Assembly (NCBI RefSeq): GCF_001667015.1
Contig: NZ_LZIS01000015.1
Span: 1-64,000, forward strand
Direction of reading: 5' to 3'
From: Mycobacterium sp. E3198
GTDB lineage: Bacteria > Actinomycetota > Actinomycetes > Mycobacteriales > Mycobacteriaceae
Length of the DNA stretch: 64,000 bases
Shown piece after piece: positions 36,915 through 46,099 of the stretch. The translations under genes were made by a program, and so were the position numbers. The notes under the pieces were generated by a model, which worked only from the letters and a program-made list of their open reading frames with translations, was not told the origin of the DNA and made no database searches. The first letter of the stretch is position 1. Every line of letters begins with the position of its first letter.

Positions 36915-38257
36915 GCGATTCGGACCGGCTGACCCTGGTACTGCGGTTCGCCGACGTCGGGATCGCCACCTACGGCAGTTTGCGGATCGTCGGGCAACCC
37001 GCGAAGACCGTCAATTGGGTGGTGGAAGAACCGATTCTGCTCGCGGCGTTGCAGGAGCTGACCGACGCCCTCCCCGAGCCACACGGCGCCGAGACCCGGT
37101 CCGATGCCATCGAGCGGGCGCTGACCAGTGGTCCGTTCGCGACGCCGGAAGCCGAACTCACGCTGGCCTACATCCTCGGGGTGCTGCTGATCGGGTCGGC
37201 GGGGTGGGAGCTGTTGCTTGCGTGCGCCGCGTCGCCGCGGGCGGTGTTGTTCGTCTCGCCCAGCGCCCGGCTGGCGCGCGTTCCCTGGGGGCTGCTGGCG
37301 GTGCCGAAATCGGGACCGAGCAAGGAAGAGCTGGTGCGCGCCCGCCAGGACGCGATCACCCGCAGCGGGCGCGTCGCGGCCCGAATCCCGTGGCAGCTGG
37401 CCGACATCGGCACCCACACCGACGGCCACCGGCTGATGGAGCTGGTCGACGTGCTGATGGCGGTGCCGCCCAACATCGTTCACTCGCCGCGGGCGCCGGC
37501 CGGCTGGGACGCCAGGCGGGGCGCCCCGCCGGTGTTGCTGCTCGACCCCCGGGTCCCGGGGCAGCGCCCCGACTCCGCGCTCGGCTCGGTGCTCGGCAGG
37601 CCGTCGCCGGAAACGCCACTGGCGCAACACTTCGGGGAGCTGATGGCACGCCGCCCCGTGCTGCCGGAGGTCAGCGCATCGGTCGAGCTGTTCCGCCGCC
37701 AGGACGCCGACCGCCTTTGGCTGGCCAAGCAGCTGGCACAGGCCCCGAGCCGGCTCGTGTACGTCGGCCACGCCAGTTCGGCGCACGGCCGGGCCGACCG
37801 GGCCGCGCTGCACCTGGCCTGCGCGGCGGGGATCCCCGGCGACGCCGAGTCGATCGGTGATCACCGCCCGCTGACCGCCTCGGACCTGATGTCGCTGCAG
37901 GTGCCGATCCCGCCGCGGGTCGCGCTGCTGGCCTGCGGATCGGGCGGCGACTACCAATTCGACGAGGCCACCGGCCTGGTGGCGGCGATGATCCTCGGCG
38001 GCGCCGAACTGGTCACCGCCACCCTGTGGTCGCTGCCCACCTCCGCGGCGTATCGGCGGTTCGCCTCGGACGACGACGCCGACCCGATGGCCGATGTCGT
38101 TGTCGCCGTGGACGACGCGCACGACGGCGCCGACGCGGGGTGCGCGGTGAATCGTTGGCAGCGTGCGCAGATGCGGCGCTGGCGCGACGGCGAGGTCACC
38201 GCCAGCCCGCTGTATTGGGGCGCCCTGGTCACGTTCGCGGTGGACGGCGCCCGCTAG
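36911..38257 (+). CDS. CHAT-domain (caspase-like) cysteine protease
   Basis: A 448-residue protein whose C-terminal 330 residues form a CHAT domain: 'SARLARVPWGLLAVP' near 118-132, catalytic His287 in 'LVYVGHASSAH', catalytic Cys342 in 'VALLACGSGGDYQFDEATGLV' (written here in parts), then 'AMILGGAELVTATLWSLPTSAA', the usual end of the active site. The first 100 residues are a separate domain of unknown type. The ATG at 36911 overlaps the TPR-protein stop by four bases, so both are made together. Proteolytic activity is inferred from the intact dyad. Confidence 0.82.
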   Translation: MSDSDRLTLVLRFADVGIATYGSLRIVGQPAKTVNWVVEEPILLAALQELTDALPEPHGAETRSDAIERALTSGPFATPEAELTLAYILGVLLIGSAGWELLLACAASPRAVLFVSPSARLARVPWGLLAVPKSGPSKEELVRARQDAITRSGRVAARIPWQLADIGTHTDGHRLMELVDVLMAVPPNIVHSPRAPAGWDARRGAPPVLLLDPRVPGQRPDSALGSVLGRPSPETPLAQHFGELMARRPVLPEVSASVELFRRQDADRLWLAKQLAQAPSRLVYVGHASSAHGRADRAALHLACAAGIPGDAESIGDHRPLTASDLMSLQVPIPPRVALLACGSGGDYQFDEATGLVAAMILGGAELVTATLWSLPTSAAYRRFASDDDADPMADVVVAVDDAHDGADAGCAVNRWQRAQMRRWRDGEVTASPLYWGALVTFAVDGAR

Positions 38258-38260
38258 CGC

Positions 38261-38566
38261 TCAGACCGACGCCGGCCAGGCGGCGTGCACGGCCAGCACG
38301 TCGTCCGGCAGCGAAAGCTCCTCGCGGGCAGCGGGATCGAACGCCACCAACACGACGAGCCCGGGCCGCAGCATCGACACGTCCGCATCACCCACACCGC
38401 CCGCCAGTTTCCCGATGAACGTCTCGCCCGAAACGGCGACCACCTCGACGAAAACCTGGCGTTCGTCGCCGACGTCGCGCACCGTGCCGACCCCGACGGT
38501 GGGGCCCGCGGGGACGCGGCGCCGCGTGAACGGGAACCGGTCCAGCAACATGATGAGCTTGTTCAT
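38261..38566 (-). CDS. Small protein opposing the CHAT gene
   Basis: A 101-residue protein of unknown family, rich in beta-strand-forming residues ('GPTVGVGTVRDVGDERQVFVEVVAVSGETFIGKL'). It is convergent with the CHAT gene (3 bases apart) and divergent from the 439-residue gene. Its size and place recall the small accessory proteins predicted near caspase/TPR systems in actinobacteria, but I see no diagnostic motif. ATG at 38566. Confidence 0.6.
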   Translation of the reverse strand: MNKLIMLLDRFPFTRRRVPAGPTVGVGTVRDVGDERQVFVEVVAVSGETFIGKLAGGVGDADVSMLRPGLVVLVAFDPAAREELSLPDDVLAVHAAWPASV

Positions 38567-38637
38567 GCCACCAGGCTGCAACCGCCGGGGGGCTACCGAA
38601 CCCAACTTTTCGGCTGCCGATATTTTCCCAATGCCCC

Positions 38638-38643
38638 TATCCT
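38638..38643 (+). promoter_or_regulatory. -10 box for leaderless 38650 operon
   Basis: TATCCT ends 6 bases before ATG 38650, in an 83-base divergent gap. This supports the ATG and leaderless translation. Confidence 0.5.
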
Positions 38644-38649
38644 GTCCAG

Positions 38650-39969
38650 ATGAGCGCGGATTCGCAGATCGCGACCGACATCGCCGTGGGCCACCCACGC
38701 CGGTCGGTGATCGAGGCCGCGTGGCGGGCGATCGGCCCGGGCGTCGAGGTGCTCAGCAGCGACGACGGCGGCCCCCTGAGCCGCACCGTCAAACGCATCC
38801 TCGACCCGTTGGTGCTGCGGCTACGCGCCAACCCTCAGTACTCGGCCCCCGTCGTGGCGCCGGAAACCGCGGCCGCGATGCACGACCTGATCGTCGGCAG
38901 CGCACGCGAACTGCGTTACGCGGCAGCATGGTTCGACACGCTCAAGCTCGAGCGCCGAAGGCAGCGGATCCGCACCGGCAACGCCCAGGAGCTGTATTTC
39001 CCGGTGTGCTTCGAGCTGGCGGTGACGAAAGGCGTACCGGCGCCGCAAGATCGGGAGACCGCCGCCGCCGTGCTCACCGACCTCCACCAGGGCCGCGACC
39101 GCACCGCGATCGAGGTGCTGCGCCAATACGTGGCCGGCCCCGACGTCGTCGGCAGGCTCGCCGAGCAGCTCGACCGCAGCTGGCGTGACGTGCGGGCCAC
39201 CCAGCCGGAAACCGGGGAGTTCCTGGCCGAACTCGGCACGGTGCTCGGACCCGCCACCGGCCACCGGGCCGCGACGGCCCGGCAGCGCGTCTGGTCGGCC
39301 GTGATCGCCGACGCGACCCCGTACAACCTGGGCGCGCTGGCGCGGCTGGAGGGGGCCGCGCTGCCGTGGTCGATCGTCGAACTCGGCTTGAGTTCGGCTG
39401 AGCCCCAACGCCAACCGCGGATCGCGGGCGAGTCGGACAGCGATCGTCCGCTGGACCGCAGCGTGGTGGACCGGGTACGCGCGACGCTACGGCGCGGCCT
39501 GGACCGCGACGCGCTGCCGGACATCCCGCTGCTGTGCGAGGAGGAGGTGGACCGGGCGTCGGCGCCGTGGGGGTTGTTGTCCGAGGACAAGCAGGCCACC
39601 CTGGTGGCCGGCATCGAGGTGGCCGTCGAGCTGGCGCCTTTGGACCCGTCGGTCTCCAGCCGCTACCCGCTGGCGGCGCAGATCCAGGCCCGGCTGCGCA
39701 AGGAGGCCTACGTGCTGCACGCCCGGCGCTACCTCGCCGAGGGCGGTCCGATCCATCCCCGCCAACGTCAGGTCGTCGACGACCTCGCCGCCTACGCGCA
39801 GCCGTACCTGAGCCGGCTCTGGGCGCGGCTGCACGGACGCGACGTCTGGCAGGAGCCGTGCGATGACGTCGACGAGGTGCGGTCCCTGTTGGAGGGTGTC
39901 GCGCGGTCGGTGAGCCTGGACCACCGGCAACGGATCAAGGCGATGCTGGAATTGCAGGTGGCCGGATGA
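38650..39969 (+). CDS. Conserved protein of unknown family (CHAT-linked, 439 aa)
   Basis: A 439-residue soluble, mainly helical protein with no P-loop or metal motif that I recognise. It has many Arg/Asp-rich helices, two parts (about 1-220 and 230-439) and phrases such as 'SVVDRVRATLRRGLDRDALP' and 'IHPRQRQVVDDLAAYAQPYLSRLWARL' (in parts). It overlaps the next gene by four bases (ATGA). It may be a target, inhibitor or structural part of the nearby TPR-CHAT pair (inference from context only). Confidence 0.6.
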   Translation: MSADSQIATDIAVGHPRRSVIEAAWRAIGPGVEVLSSDDGGPLSRTVKRILDPLVLRLRANPQYSAPVVAPETAAAMHDLIVGSARELRYAAAWFDTLKLERRRQRIRTGNAQELYFPVCFELAVTKGVPAPQDRETAAAVLTDLHQGRDRTAIEVLRQYVAGPDVVGRLAEQLDRSWRDVRATQPETGEFLAELGTVLGPATGHRAATARQRVWSAVIADATPYNLGALARLEGAALPWSIVELGLSSAEPQRQPRIAGESDSDRPLDRSVVDRVRATLRRGLDRDALPDIPLLCEEEVDRASAPWGLLSEDKQATLVAGIEVAVELAPLDPSVSSRYPLAAQIQARLRKEAYVLHARRYLAEGGPIHPRQRQVVDDLAAYAQPYLSRLWARLHGRDVWQEPCDDVDEVRSLLEGVARSVSLDHRQRIKAMLELQVAG

Positions 39970-41123
39970 GATTGGTCGCCGAGTCCGGTCTGTGGACGAC
40001 CGGAGCCGCCCCCGTCGAGACGCCGCTGGCCGCGGTGCTGGAAGTCAGTGGCGCGGTGCTGTCCTGGATGATCGACGAGCCCCCGGGCGATGCCGGGACC
40101 CGAATCGCCTTCACCGATTTGTCCCGCGCCGACTGGCTTTGGCGCGTCCTCGGCGACTCCGGGCACGTCGCCCTGGTGGCGGCGGTCGACGGCGCGGCCG
40201 AGCAACCGCACGGCATCGAGCTCGCCGGCGTCGAGATCGTGCCCGGATCGCTCGCCCCGCTCCGGCGGCTGGCCGTGGGCCATTGGCTGCGGCGGTGGTG
40301 GCCCGTCAGCCGCCTGGACGGCATCGCCGGGCTCGACCGTGCGCTGCTCGACGTGGAGGTCGCGCTGCTCACCTCCGGCGCGCAGGGTTTCTTCACCGAC
40401 GACACCCTGGACTCGGACGTGGAGGAGCTGCTCGCGCCGCATGCCCTCGCCCTGATCGGCCACGCGCGCGGTGGCGATCCGCGGGTCCTCGACTTGGTGC
40501 GAGCCGGCGCCGGGCTGGCCGAGGAGGTGGGCGTCGACGGCGCCGGATGGCCGCAATTGCTGGCGCTGCTGGATGATTCGGGCGCCGCACCGGACGGCGA
40601 GCTGACCCGGCCGGGCGGGCGTCGTGACGACTACGCGTTGGCCGCCGGCGCCGGAGCGGGGCCACGGGGCACGGCGCCGATCGCCCGCGGTGTCGCGTCC
40701 GTCAGCTGGAGCGCGGTGCCGCCCGGGATCTTCGACGCGGGCGAGAACACCGTCGACTGGAGCGTCGAGGTGGCCGGCGCCGAGGTGGTCGCCGTCGTGC
40801 GGGCGGCCGTGATCGGGCCCGTCCCGGCCACCGGAATCGCGGTGCACCTGCGGTCCGGTGCCATCACCGGCAGCGGCGCTCTGGACGCCGACGGCGACGC
40901 CACCCTCCCCCTGGTCGACCGCGAGCGACGGCCGGTGCCGGAATCGGCCGCCTGGGGCCACGATTGGTCGGCGACGTCGGTGATCGTCGGCGCCGAGGCG
41001 GCGGGCGGGATCGAGACGCGCGACACCCGGGACAGGGTCCGCCGGTGGGCGCGGGCGCGGCTGGACCGGCCGCCGGACGACGCCTTCCTGGCCGAGATCC
41101 TGGCCGCCGAATCCGATTACTGA
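39966..41123 (+). CDS. Conserved protein of unknown family (CHAT-linked, 385 aa)
   Basis: A 385-residue protein. The N-terminal half looks alpha/beta ('LEVSGAVLSWMIDEPPGDAG', 'FTDLSRADWLWRVL'), and residues 220-340 look like an all-beta sandwich ('SVSWSAVPPGIFDAGENTVDWSVEVAGA' in parts, 'GIAVHLRSGAITGSGALDADGDATLPL'). It ends with Arg-rich 'DRVRRWARARLDRPPDDAFLAEILAAE'. No known motif is seen. Overlap with the preceding stop means coupled translation. Confidence 0.6.
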   Translation: MRLVAESGLWTTGAAPVETPLAAVLEVSGAVLSWMIDEPPGDAGTRIAFTDLSRADWLWRVLGDSGHVALVAAVDGAAEQPHGIELAGVEIVPGSLAPLRRLAVGHWLRRWWPVSRLDGIAGLDRALLDVEVALLTSGAQGFFTDDTLDSDVEELLAPHALALIGHARGGDPRVLDLVRAGAGLAEEVGVDGAGWPQLLALLDDSGAAPDGELTRPGGRRDDYALAAGAGAGPRGTAPIARGVASVSWSAVPPGIFDAGENTVDWSVEVAGAEVVAVVRAAVIGPVPATGIAVHLRSGAITGSGALDADGDATLPLVDRERRPVPESAAWGHDWSATSVIVGAEAAGGIETRDTRDRVRRWARARLDRPPDDAFLAEILAAESDY

Positions 41124-41152
41124 CCTCTCTCGCCCGGCCGGGCCCCATTCCC

Positions 41153-41158
41153 TATGCT
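41153..41158 (+). promoter_or_regulatory. -10 box for leaderless 41165 gene
   Basis: TATGCT ends 6 bases before GTG 41165, which also decides the start (the open frame begins far upstream as a shadow of the preceding gene). Confidence 0.5.
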
Positions 41159-41164
41159 GAGCGA

Positions 41165-42220
41165 GTGCCAAACAACTATCGCGTCGTCCAGTGGACCACC
41201 GGGAACGTCGGCAAGAGCTCGCTGCAATCGATCGCCGACAATCCCGCGCTCGAGCTGGTGGGCTGTTATGCCTGGTCAGAGTCGAAGGTCGGCCGTGACG
41301 CGGGCGAGCTGGTCGGCATTGCGCCGCTGGGCGTGGCCGCCACCAACGACGTCGACGCGCTGCTCGCCCTGAAGCCGGACTGCGTCGTCTACAACCCGAT
41401 GTGGATCGACGTCGACGAGTTGGTCCGCATCCTGTCCGCGGGCGTCAACGTGGTGACGACGGCGTCCTTCATCACCGGGGCCAACCTGGGTGAGGGCCGC
41501 GACCGCATCGTCGAAGCCTGCCAGAAGGGTGGGTCGACGATGTTCGGCTCCGGCGTCAGCCCGGGCTTCGCCGAGCTGTTGGCCATCGTCTCGGCGATGG
41601 TGTGCAACAGGATCGACAAGGTCAGCGTGATCGAGGCGGCCGACACCACGTTCTACGACTCTCCGGACACCGAGAAGCCGGTGGGGTTCGGTCAGCCGAT
41701 CGACCACCCGGAGCTGGCCGAGATGGCCCGGAAGGGGACCGCCATTTTCGGCGAGGCCGTGCGGCTGGTGGCCGACGCGCTCGGCGTCGAGCTCGACGAG
41801 GTGCGTTGCGTGGCCGAATTCGCCCAGACCACAGCCGATCTCGAGATGGCATCCTGGACGATCGCCGCGGGATGCGTGGCGGGCGTCTACATCAGCTGGC
41901 AGGGCATCGTCGGCGACAAGACCCTGATCGATCTGAACGTCCGGTGGCGCAAAGGGCAGACGCTCGAGCCCGATTGGAAGATCGACCAGGACGGCTGGGT
42001 CATCCAGATCGACGGGCAGCCAACGGTGAGCACCAAGGTCGGGTTCCTGCCGCCCCCCTACTTCCAGGCCGAGACGATCGCCGACTTCATGGCGCTCGGA
42101 CACATCATGACGGCGCTGCCCGTCATCAACGCGATCCCGGCCGTCGTCGCCGCCCCGCCGGGCATCGTGACGTACACCGATCTGCCGCTCACGCTTCCCA
42201 AGGGCTTCGCGAAGGTGTGA
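41165..42220 (+). CDS. DapB-fold NAD(P)-binding oxidoreductase-like protein
   Basis: A 351-residue protein related to the dihydrodipicolinate-reductase N-terminal fold family common in mycobacteria. The Rossmann motif is 'VVQWTTGNVGKSSLQSIADNP' (in parts: GNVGKSS) near residue 7, followed by 'LVGCYAWSESKVGRDAGEL'. The family is distinct from real DapB in length and C-terminus; catabolic roles (for example in steroid or lipid metabolism) are often proposed but not shown here. Start as GTG after a leaderless -10. Confidence 0.75.
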   Translation: MPNNYRVVQWTTGNVGKSSLQSIADNPALELVGCYAWSESKVGRDAGELVGIAPLGVAATNDVDALLALKPDCVVYNPMWIDVDELVRILSAGVNVVTTASFITGANLGEGRDRIVEACQKGGSTMFGSGVSPGFAELLAIVSAMVCNRIDKVSVIEAADTTFYDSPDTEKPVGFGQPIDHPELAEMARKGTAIFGEAVRLVADALGVELDEVRCVAEFAQTTADLEMASWTIAAGCVAGVYISWQGIVGDKTLIDLNVRWRKGQTLEPDWKIDQDGWVIQIDGQPTVSTKVGFLPPPYFQAETIADFMALGHIMTALPVINAIPAVVAAPPGIVTYTDLPLTLPKGFAKV

Positions 42221-42293
42221 CGGGCTAAAGCCGGCGCAACATCTGGATTTGGTACGAACTCGCGAAAACAGCCACATTCAAACGGTCTGCTCG

Positions 42294-42299
42294 TATAGT
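42294..42299 (+). promoter_or_regulatory. Candidate -10 box of PPE gene promoter
   Basis: TATAGT, in the 167-base gap upstream of the PPE gene, is close to consensus and would give an untranslated leader of about 80 bases before ATG 42388, which has AAGGGA upstream. The rest of the gap holds no gene. Confidence 0.35.
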
Positions 42300-42387
42300 C
42301 TGCTTCGTTCCGCTGCGGGGGCGGGCGCTGTGAGGTGGGCATAGCGCGCACCGACGCGGCCCCGGGCGCCCAGAAGGGACTGCGGCG

Positions 42388-44523
42388 ATGAACTTTTCGA
42401 TATTCCCACCGGAAATCAACTCCTCGCTGATGTTCGGCGGCGCAGGCTCGGGTCCGCTGCTGGCGGCGGCGTCCGCCTGGGACGGGCTCGCCGGCGAGCT
42501 GGGAGCGGCGGCCGACTCGTTCTCGTCGGTGACCTCCGACCTGGCGGGCCAGGCCTGGCAGGGTCCCGCGTCGGCGGCGATGGTGGCCGCGGCGGCTCCC
42601 TATTCGACATGGTTGAGCACGGCGGCGACCCAGGCGCAAAATGCGGCCGCGCAGGCCAACGCGGTCGCCGGTGCGTTCGAGTCGGCCCTGGCGGCCACGG
42701 TCCACCCTGTGCTGGTGGCAGCCAACCGCAGTCAGCTGGTGCAGCTTGTGCGCTCAAACCTGTTCGGCTTCAACGCCCCTGCGATCGCCGCCGCCGAGGG
42801 CCAGTACGAGCTGATGTGGGCCCAGGACGTGGCCGCGATGGTCGGGTATCACGGCGGCGCCTCGGCCGCCGCAGCGCAGCTGGCTTCGCTACCGCAATTG
42901 CTGCAGGGCCTGCCCGCCGCGGCAAGCCAGGCGGCGGCGGTCGCCATATCCGACAATCCCATGGCCGCCGCCGTCAGGTCGGCGTGCGACGGGTCGGTGT
43001 CCAAAGCGCAGATCCTGCGCCAGACCGCGGTCGCCAGGGTCGAGCGCAGCGTCGGCATACGCCCGTTCCCCGGCGCGGCCACGGCCGCGCCCTCTGTGAA
43101 CCTCGGCGTCGGCAACCTCGGCAGTAACAACCTGGGCAGCGGCAACACCGGGAATACCAACCTCGGTCACGGCAACCTCGGAAACAACAACCTGGGCAGC
43201 GGCAACGTCGGCAACGCCAACCTGGGCGGTGGCAACTTCGGTAACCAGAACCTCGGCAACGGCAACACCGGCAACCTCAACCTGGGCAGCGGCAACATCG
43301 GCAACCAAAACCTCGGCTCCGGGAACACCGGCAGCGGGAACTTCGGCTCGGGCAACAACGGCGACGCCAACTACGGCAGCGGCAACCTCGGCAGCGGCAA
43401 CTACGGCAGCGGCAACAACGGGAACGCCAATTATGGCTTCGGCAACTTCGGCAGCAACAACGTCGGCTTCGGCAACTCGGGCCCCGGCGGTACCGCGGGC
43501 AACGGCAACATCGGCGCAGGGAACACCGGGAACAACAACATCGGCCTCGGGCTTACCGGCAACAATGAGATCGGCATCGGGGACACCTACTTCAATACCG
43601 CCACCAATCAGTTCAACTTCGGCGGGCTGAACTCCGGCAGCGGCAACATCGGCCTGTTCAACTCGGGCAACAACAACATCGGCTTCTTCAACTCCGGCGA
43701 CGGAAACTTCGGCATCGGCAACTCGGGTGTCACCGACACCGGCTTCTTCAACTCGGGTCACGTCGACACCGGCATCGGCAACTCGGGCGGCCTCGACATG
43801 GGGTTCGGCAACTCGGGCGCGAACATGTTCACCGGCAACAACCTCGGCATCGGCAACTCCGGCCAAAACAACTTCGGCGTAGGCAATGCCGGCGCCCTGA
43901 ACGCCGGCATGGGGAACTCCGGCTCGGAGAACATGGGAATGTTCAACTCGGGCGTGGGCAACACCGGCAATTTCGACGCGGGGGTCGACAACACGGGCGA
44001 CGGCAACGCGGGCGACTTCAATACCGGCTACGGGAATTCGGGTTTGATCAACACGGGCATCTTCAATGCGGGAATCCTCGACACCGGCGTGGGCAGCACC
44101 GCCAACATGACTGGGGTCGTTGCCAACTCGGGTTTCGGCAACACCGGCACGGACAACTCTGGCTTCTTCAACACCGGTGCGGGCGGCTTCAGCTCGGGCT
44201 TCTTCAACACGGCTGCGGGCGGCTTCACGTCGGGTGGCATGAACTCGGGCAGCGGCAACGGCGACGTGGGCTACTTCAACTCGTCGACTAGCCCCTCGAT
44301 CGGTTTCATGAACTCCGGCGACGGCTTCGACGTCGGCTTCTTCAACTCCGGTCCGGGCGACTTCAACGTCGGCATCGGCAACTTCGGCAACGCCGCCTTC
44401 GACGTCGGCTTTTTCAACTCCGGCGCCACATTCAGCACGGGCCTGGCGAACATGGCTGGCGCGTTCCTGAGCTCGGGCGCCTTCCACATGGGCGCCAACC
44501 AGTCGGGCTTCTTCGGCTTCTGA
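42388..44523 (+). CDS. PPE-family protein of the MPTR subgroup
   Basis: A 711-residue secreted/surface protein. Residues 1-180 form the PPE domain (PPE at 7-9 in '[12 protein letters not shown]'; WQG turn in '[13 protein letters not shown]'), and from about residue 235 to the end it has pentapeptide repeats of the NxGxGN/FNSG type ('[13 protein letters not shown]', 'GFFNSG'). It has no PE gene directly upstream, so its partner is unknown. Exported by a type VII system (family knowledge). The DNA repeats run from about 43100 to 44500. Confidence 0.93.
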   Translation: MNFSIFPPEINSSLMFGGAGSGPLLAAASAWDGLAGELGAAADSFSSVTSDLAGQAWQGPASAAMVAAAAPYSTWLSTAATQAQNAAAQANAVAGAFESALAATVHPVLVAANRSQLVQLVRSNLFGFNAPAIAAAEGQYELMWAQDVAAMVGYHGGASAAAAQLASLPQLLQGLPAAASQAAAVAISDNPMAAAVRSACDGSVSKAQILRQTAVARVERSVGIRPFPGAATAAPSVNLGVGNLGSNNLGSGNTGNTNLGHGNLGNNNLGSGNVGNANLGGGNFGNQNLGNGNTGNLNLGSGNIGNQNLGSGNTGSGNFGSGNNGDANYGSGNLGSGNYGSGNNGNANYGFGNFGSNNVGFGNSGPGGTAGNGNIGAGNTGNNNIGLGLTGNNEIGIGDTYFNTATNQFNFGGLNSGSGNIGLFNSGNNNIGFFNSGDGNFGIGNSGVTDTGFFNSGHVDTGIGNSGGLDMGFGNSGANMFTGNNLGIGNSGQNNFGVGNAGALNAGMGNSGSENMGMFNSGVGNTGNFDAGVDNTGDGNAGDFNTGYGNSGLINTGIFNAGILDTGVGSTANMTGVVANSGFGNTGTDNSGFFNTGAGGFSSGFFNTAAGGFTSGGMNSGSGNGDVGYFNSSTSPSIGFMNSGDGFDVGFFNSGPGDFNVGIGNFGNAAFDVGFFNSGATFSTGLANMAGAFLSSGAFHMGANQSGFFGF

Positions 44524-44526
44524 CGG

Positions 44527-45837
44527 CTAACCTTCGGCCGACGCCGCCGTCGCCGGCACGGCCTTGCGCCGGGCGGGTTTGGCGTAGGTCGCGCCCAGCC
44601 GCGGCACCTCCAGCGGGCCCTGGCGACGAGCGGCCTCGATCGCGTTGCGCAACGGGCCGGCCAGCCCCGCGAACGATCCCATGTCGAACAGCAACGGCGT
44701 CAACAACCGGTTGTGCACGAACCCGAAGGCGCTGCCGGATTCCGGATCCGCCCAGCCGAGCGTCCCGCCCAGCCCCACGTGCCCGAAACCCTTGAGCAGG
44801 CCGGGAACCGGCGACTCGTGGTAGCCCAGATGAAAAGGCATGGGCACCACCATGTTTGCGTCGGGCCACTTGCGCTGCGGCTGGCCGGTCAGGCCGCGCA
44901 CCAACTCCTTGGACAAGAACTTCTTGCCGTCGATGCGGCCGTCGTTGGCCAGCACCGCGTACATCTTGGCCAACCCGCGTCCGGTCACCACGCCGTTGGC
45001 CGCCGGCACCTCGCCGTCCAAAAACCCGGTGTCCCCCTTGATGAGCGAGATGACGCCGGGGAAGTACATCGCGCCCAGCGCGCCCGAGAACGGCAGCCCG
45101 GCCAATTTCGGTGCGATGAAATTGAACACCGGGGCGCGCAGCTTTCCCTGCGGTATCAGGATTTGGGCCGCGCGGGTCGGCGCACCCTGCGGCGGGCGGC
45201 CCAGGTGCAGGCCGTCGGTATTGAGCGGACGCGCGATCTCCTGCCGGATCAGCTCTCGCATGCCTTTGCCCGTCACCGCCCTGGCCAGACCGGACAGCAG
45301 CCATCCGTAGGTCAGCGCGTGATACGCCTGCACGCCGCGCAGGTGGTCGACGGGCGCGGCGGCCAGGCGCTCCTCCATGAGGAGATGGTCCATCAGATCC
45401 GCCTTGGTGACGCCCCGCAGGTGCGACAGCCCGGACCGGTGCCGGAGGACGTCGCGGACGGTGATGTCGGCCTTGCCGTTGGCCGCGAATTCGGGCCAGT
45501 ATTCGGCGACCGGATCGTCGTAGGACAGCAGGCCCCGGTCGGCCAGCCGGTGAATCACCGTCGACGCGACGCCCTTGGTGGCCGAGAACACCATCGCGCC
45601 GGTGTCGGCGGTCCAGAGCTCGGTGCCGGCGCGGTCCGACCAGCCCGTCCAGACGTCGACGACGGGCGCGCCGTCGATGTAGACGGTCAGCGCTCCACCG
45701 CCAAACCGGCGGCCGGGGAACAGCCGCGCGAAAATCCCGATGACGTTGGCGAAATGCGGGTCGGCGGCCCCGGACACGCCCCGCGGCAGGCCATCGCCGC
45801 TCACCAGCAAGTCCGATCCGCGACGCGAGGCCATCAC
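44527..45837 (-). CDS. Beta-lactamase-fold serine hydrolase (esterase/LipE-type)
   Basis: A 436-residue protein of the class C beta-lactamase/penicillin-binding-protein-like family. The nucleophile is the Ser in 'FSATKGVAS' (SxxK motif) and the second motif Tyr is probably in 'AYHALTYGWLL'. Most mycobacterial relatives are lipases/esterases. The gene starts at GTG 45837 (or ATG 45834): TAGCTT lies 7 bases before the GTG. It ends four bases from the PPE gene on the other strand (convergent). No signal peptide is seen. Confidence 0.82.
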   Translation of the reverse strand: MMASRRGSDLLVSGDGLPRGVSGAADPHFANVIGIFARLFPGRRFGGGALTVYIDGAPVVDVWTGWSDRAGTELWTADTGAMVFSATKGVASTVIHRLADRGLLSYDDPVAEYWPEFAANGKADITVRDVLRHRSGLSHLRGVTKADLMDHLLMEERLAAAPVDHLRGVQAYHALTYGWLLSGLARAVTGKGMRELIRQEIARPLNTDGLHLGRPPQGAPTRAAQILIPQGKLRAPVFNFIAPKLAGLPFSGALGAMYFPGVISLIKGDTGFLDGEVPAANGVVTGRGLAKMYAVLANDGRIDGKKFLSKELVRGLTGQPQRKWPDANMVVPMPFHLGYHESPVPGLLKGFGHVGLGGTLGWADPESGSAFGFVHNRLLTPLLFDMGSFAGLAGPLRNAIEAARRQGPLEVPRLGATYAKPARRKAVPATAASAEG

Positions 45838-45844
45838 GGAAATC

Positions 45845-45850
45845 AAGCTA
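45845..45850 (-). promoter_or_regulatory. -10 box for leaderless serine hydrolase gene
   Basis: On the minus strand TAGCTT is followed after 7 bases by GTG 45837. No ribosome site is visible, so leaderless translation is likely. Confidence 0.45.
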
Positions 45851-45877
45851 TCAGCCGGTAAATGGGCTGAACACGGG

Positions 45878-46039
45878 TCAATCCGGGGGGCCGTGGGCGT
45901 CTTCGCCGGGCGGTTGCCCCGGGGGCGGGGCGTTCAGCCACTTCCTGAGCCGGAAAAGCTGGTTGACCACCATCCCGATGCCCAGCAGCATCAGCGTCAC
46001 GACGATCGCCACCACGATTGCGGTGCCCACGCAGTCCAT
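45878..46039 (-). CDS. Small single-pass membrane protein
   Basis: A 53-residue protein: a hydrophobic helix ('AIVVAIVVTLMLLGIGMVV') followed by basic 'LFRLRKWL' and a Pro-rich tail. ATG at 46039 with GAGG 8 bases upstream. Too short for family assignment. It lies 40 bases before the serine hydrolase, on the same strand. Confidence 0.55.
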   Translation of the reverse strand: MDCVGTAIVVAIVVTLMLLGIGMVVNQLFRLRKWLNAPPPGQPPGEDAHGPPD

Positions 46040-46099
46040 GATGACAGCCTCGACGAACTGCGGTTTCAAGACCACCCACCGCCGGGTAGTCACAGCGGC

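Noticed and set aside
42889..44487. A 532-codon minus-strand frame inside the PPE gene
   Set aside because: It mirrors the NxGxGN repeats as a Val/Ala-rich shadow, with no ribosome site; the plus-strand PPE is clear.
43100..44500. Short repeats in the PPE gene as a CRISPR-like array
   Set aside because: They are coding pentapeptide repeats in frame, with no regular spacers or cas genes.
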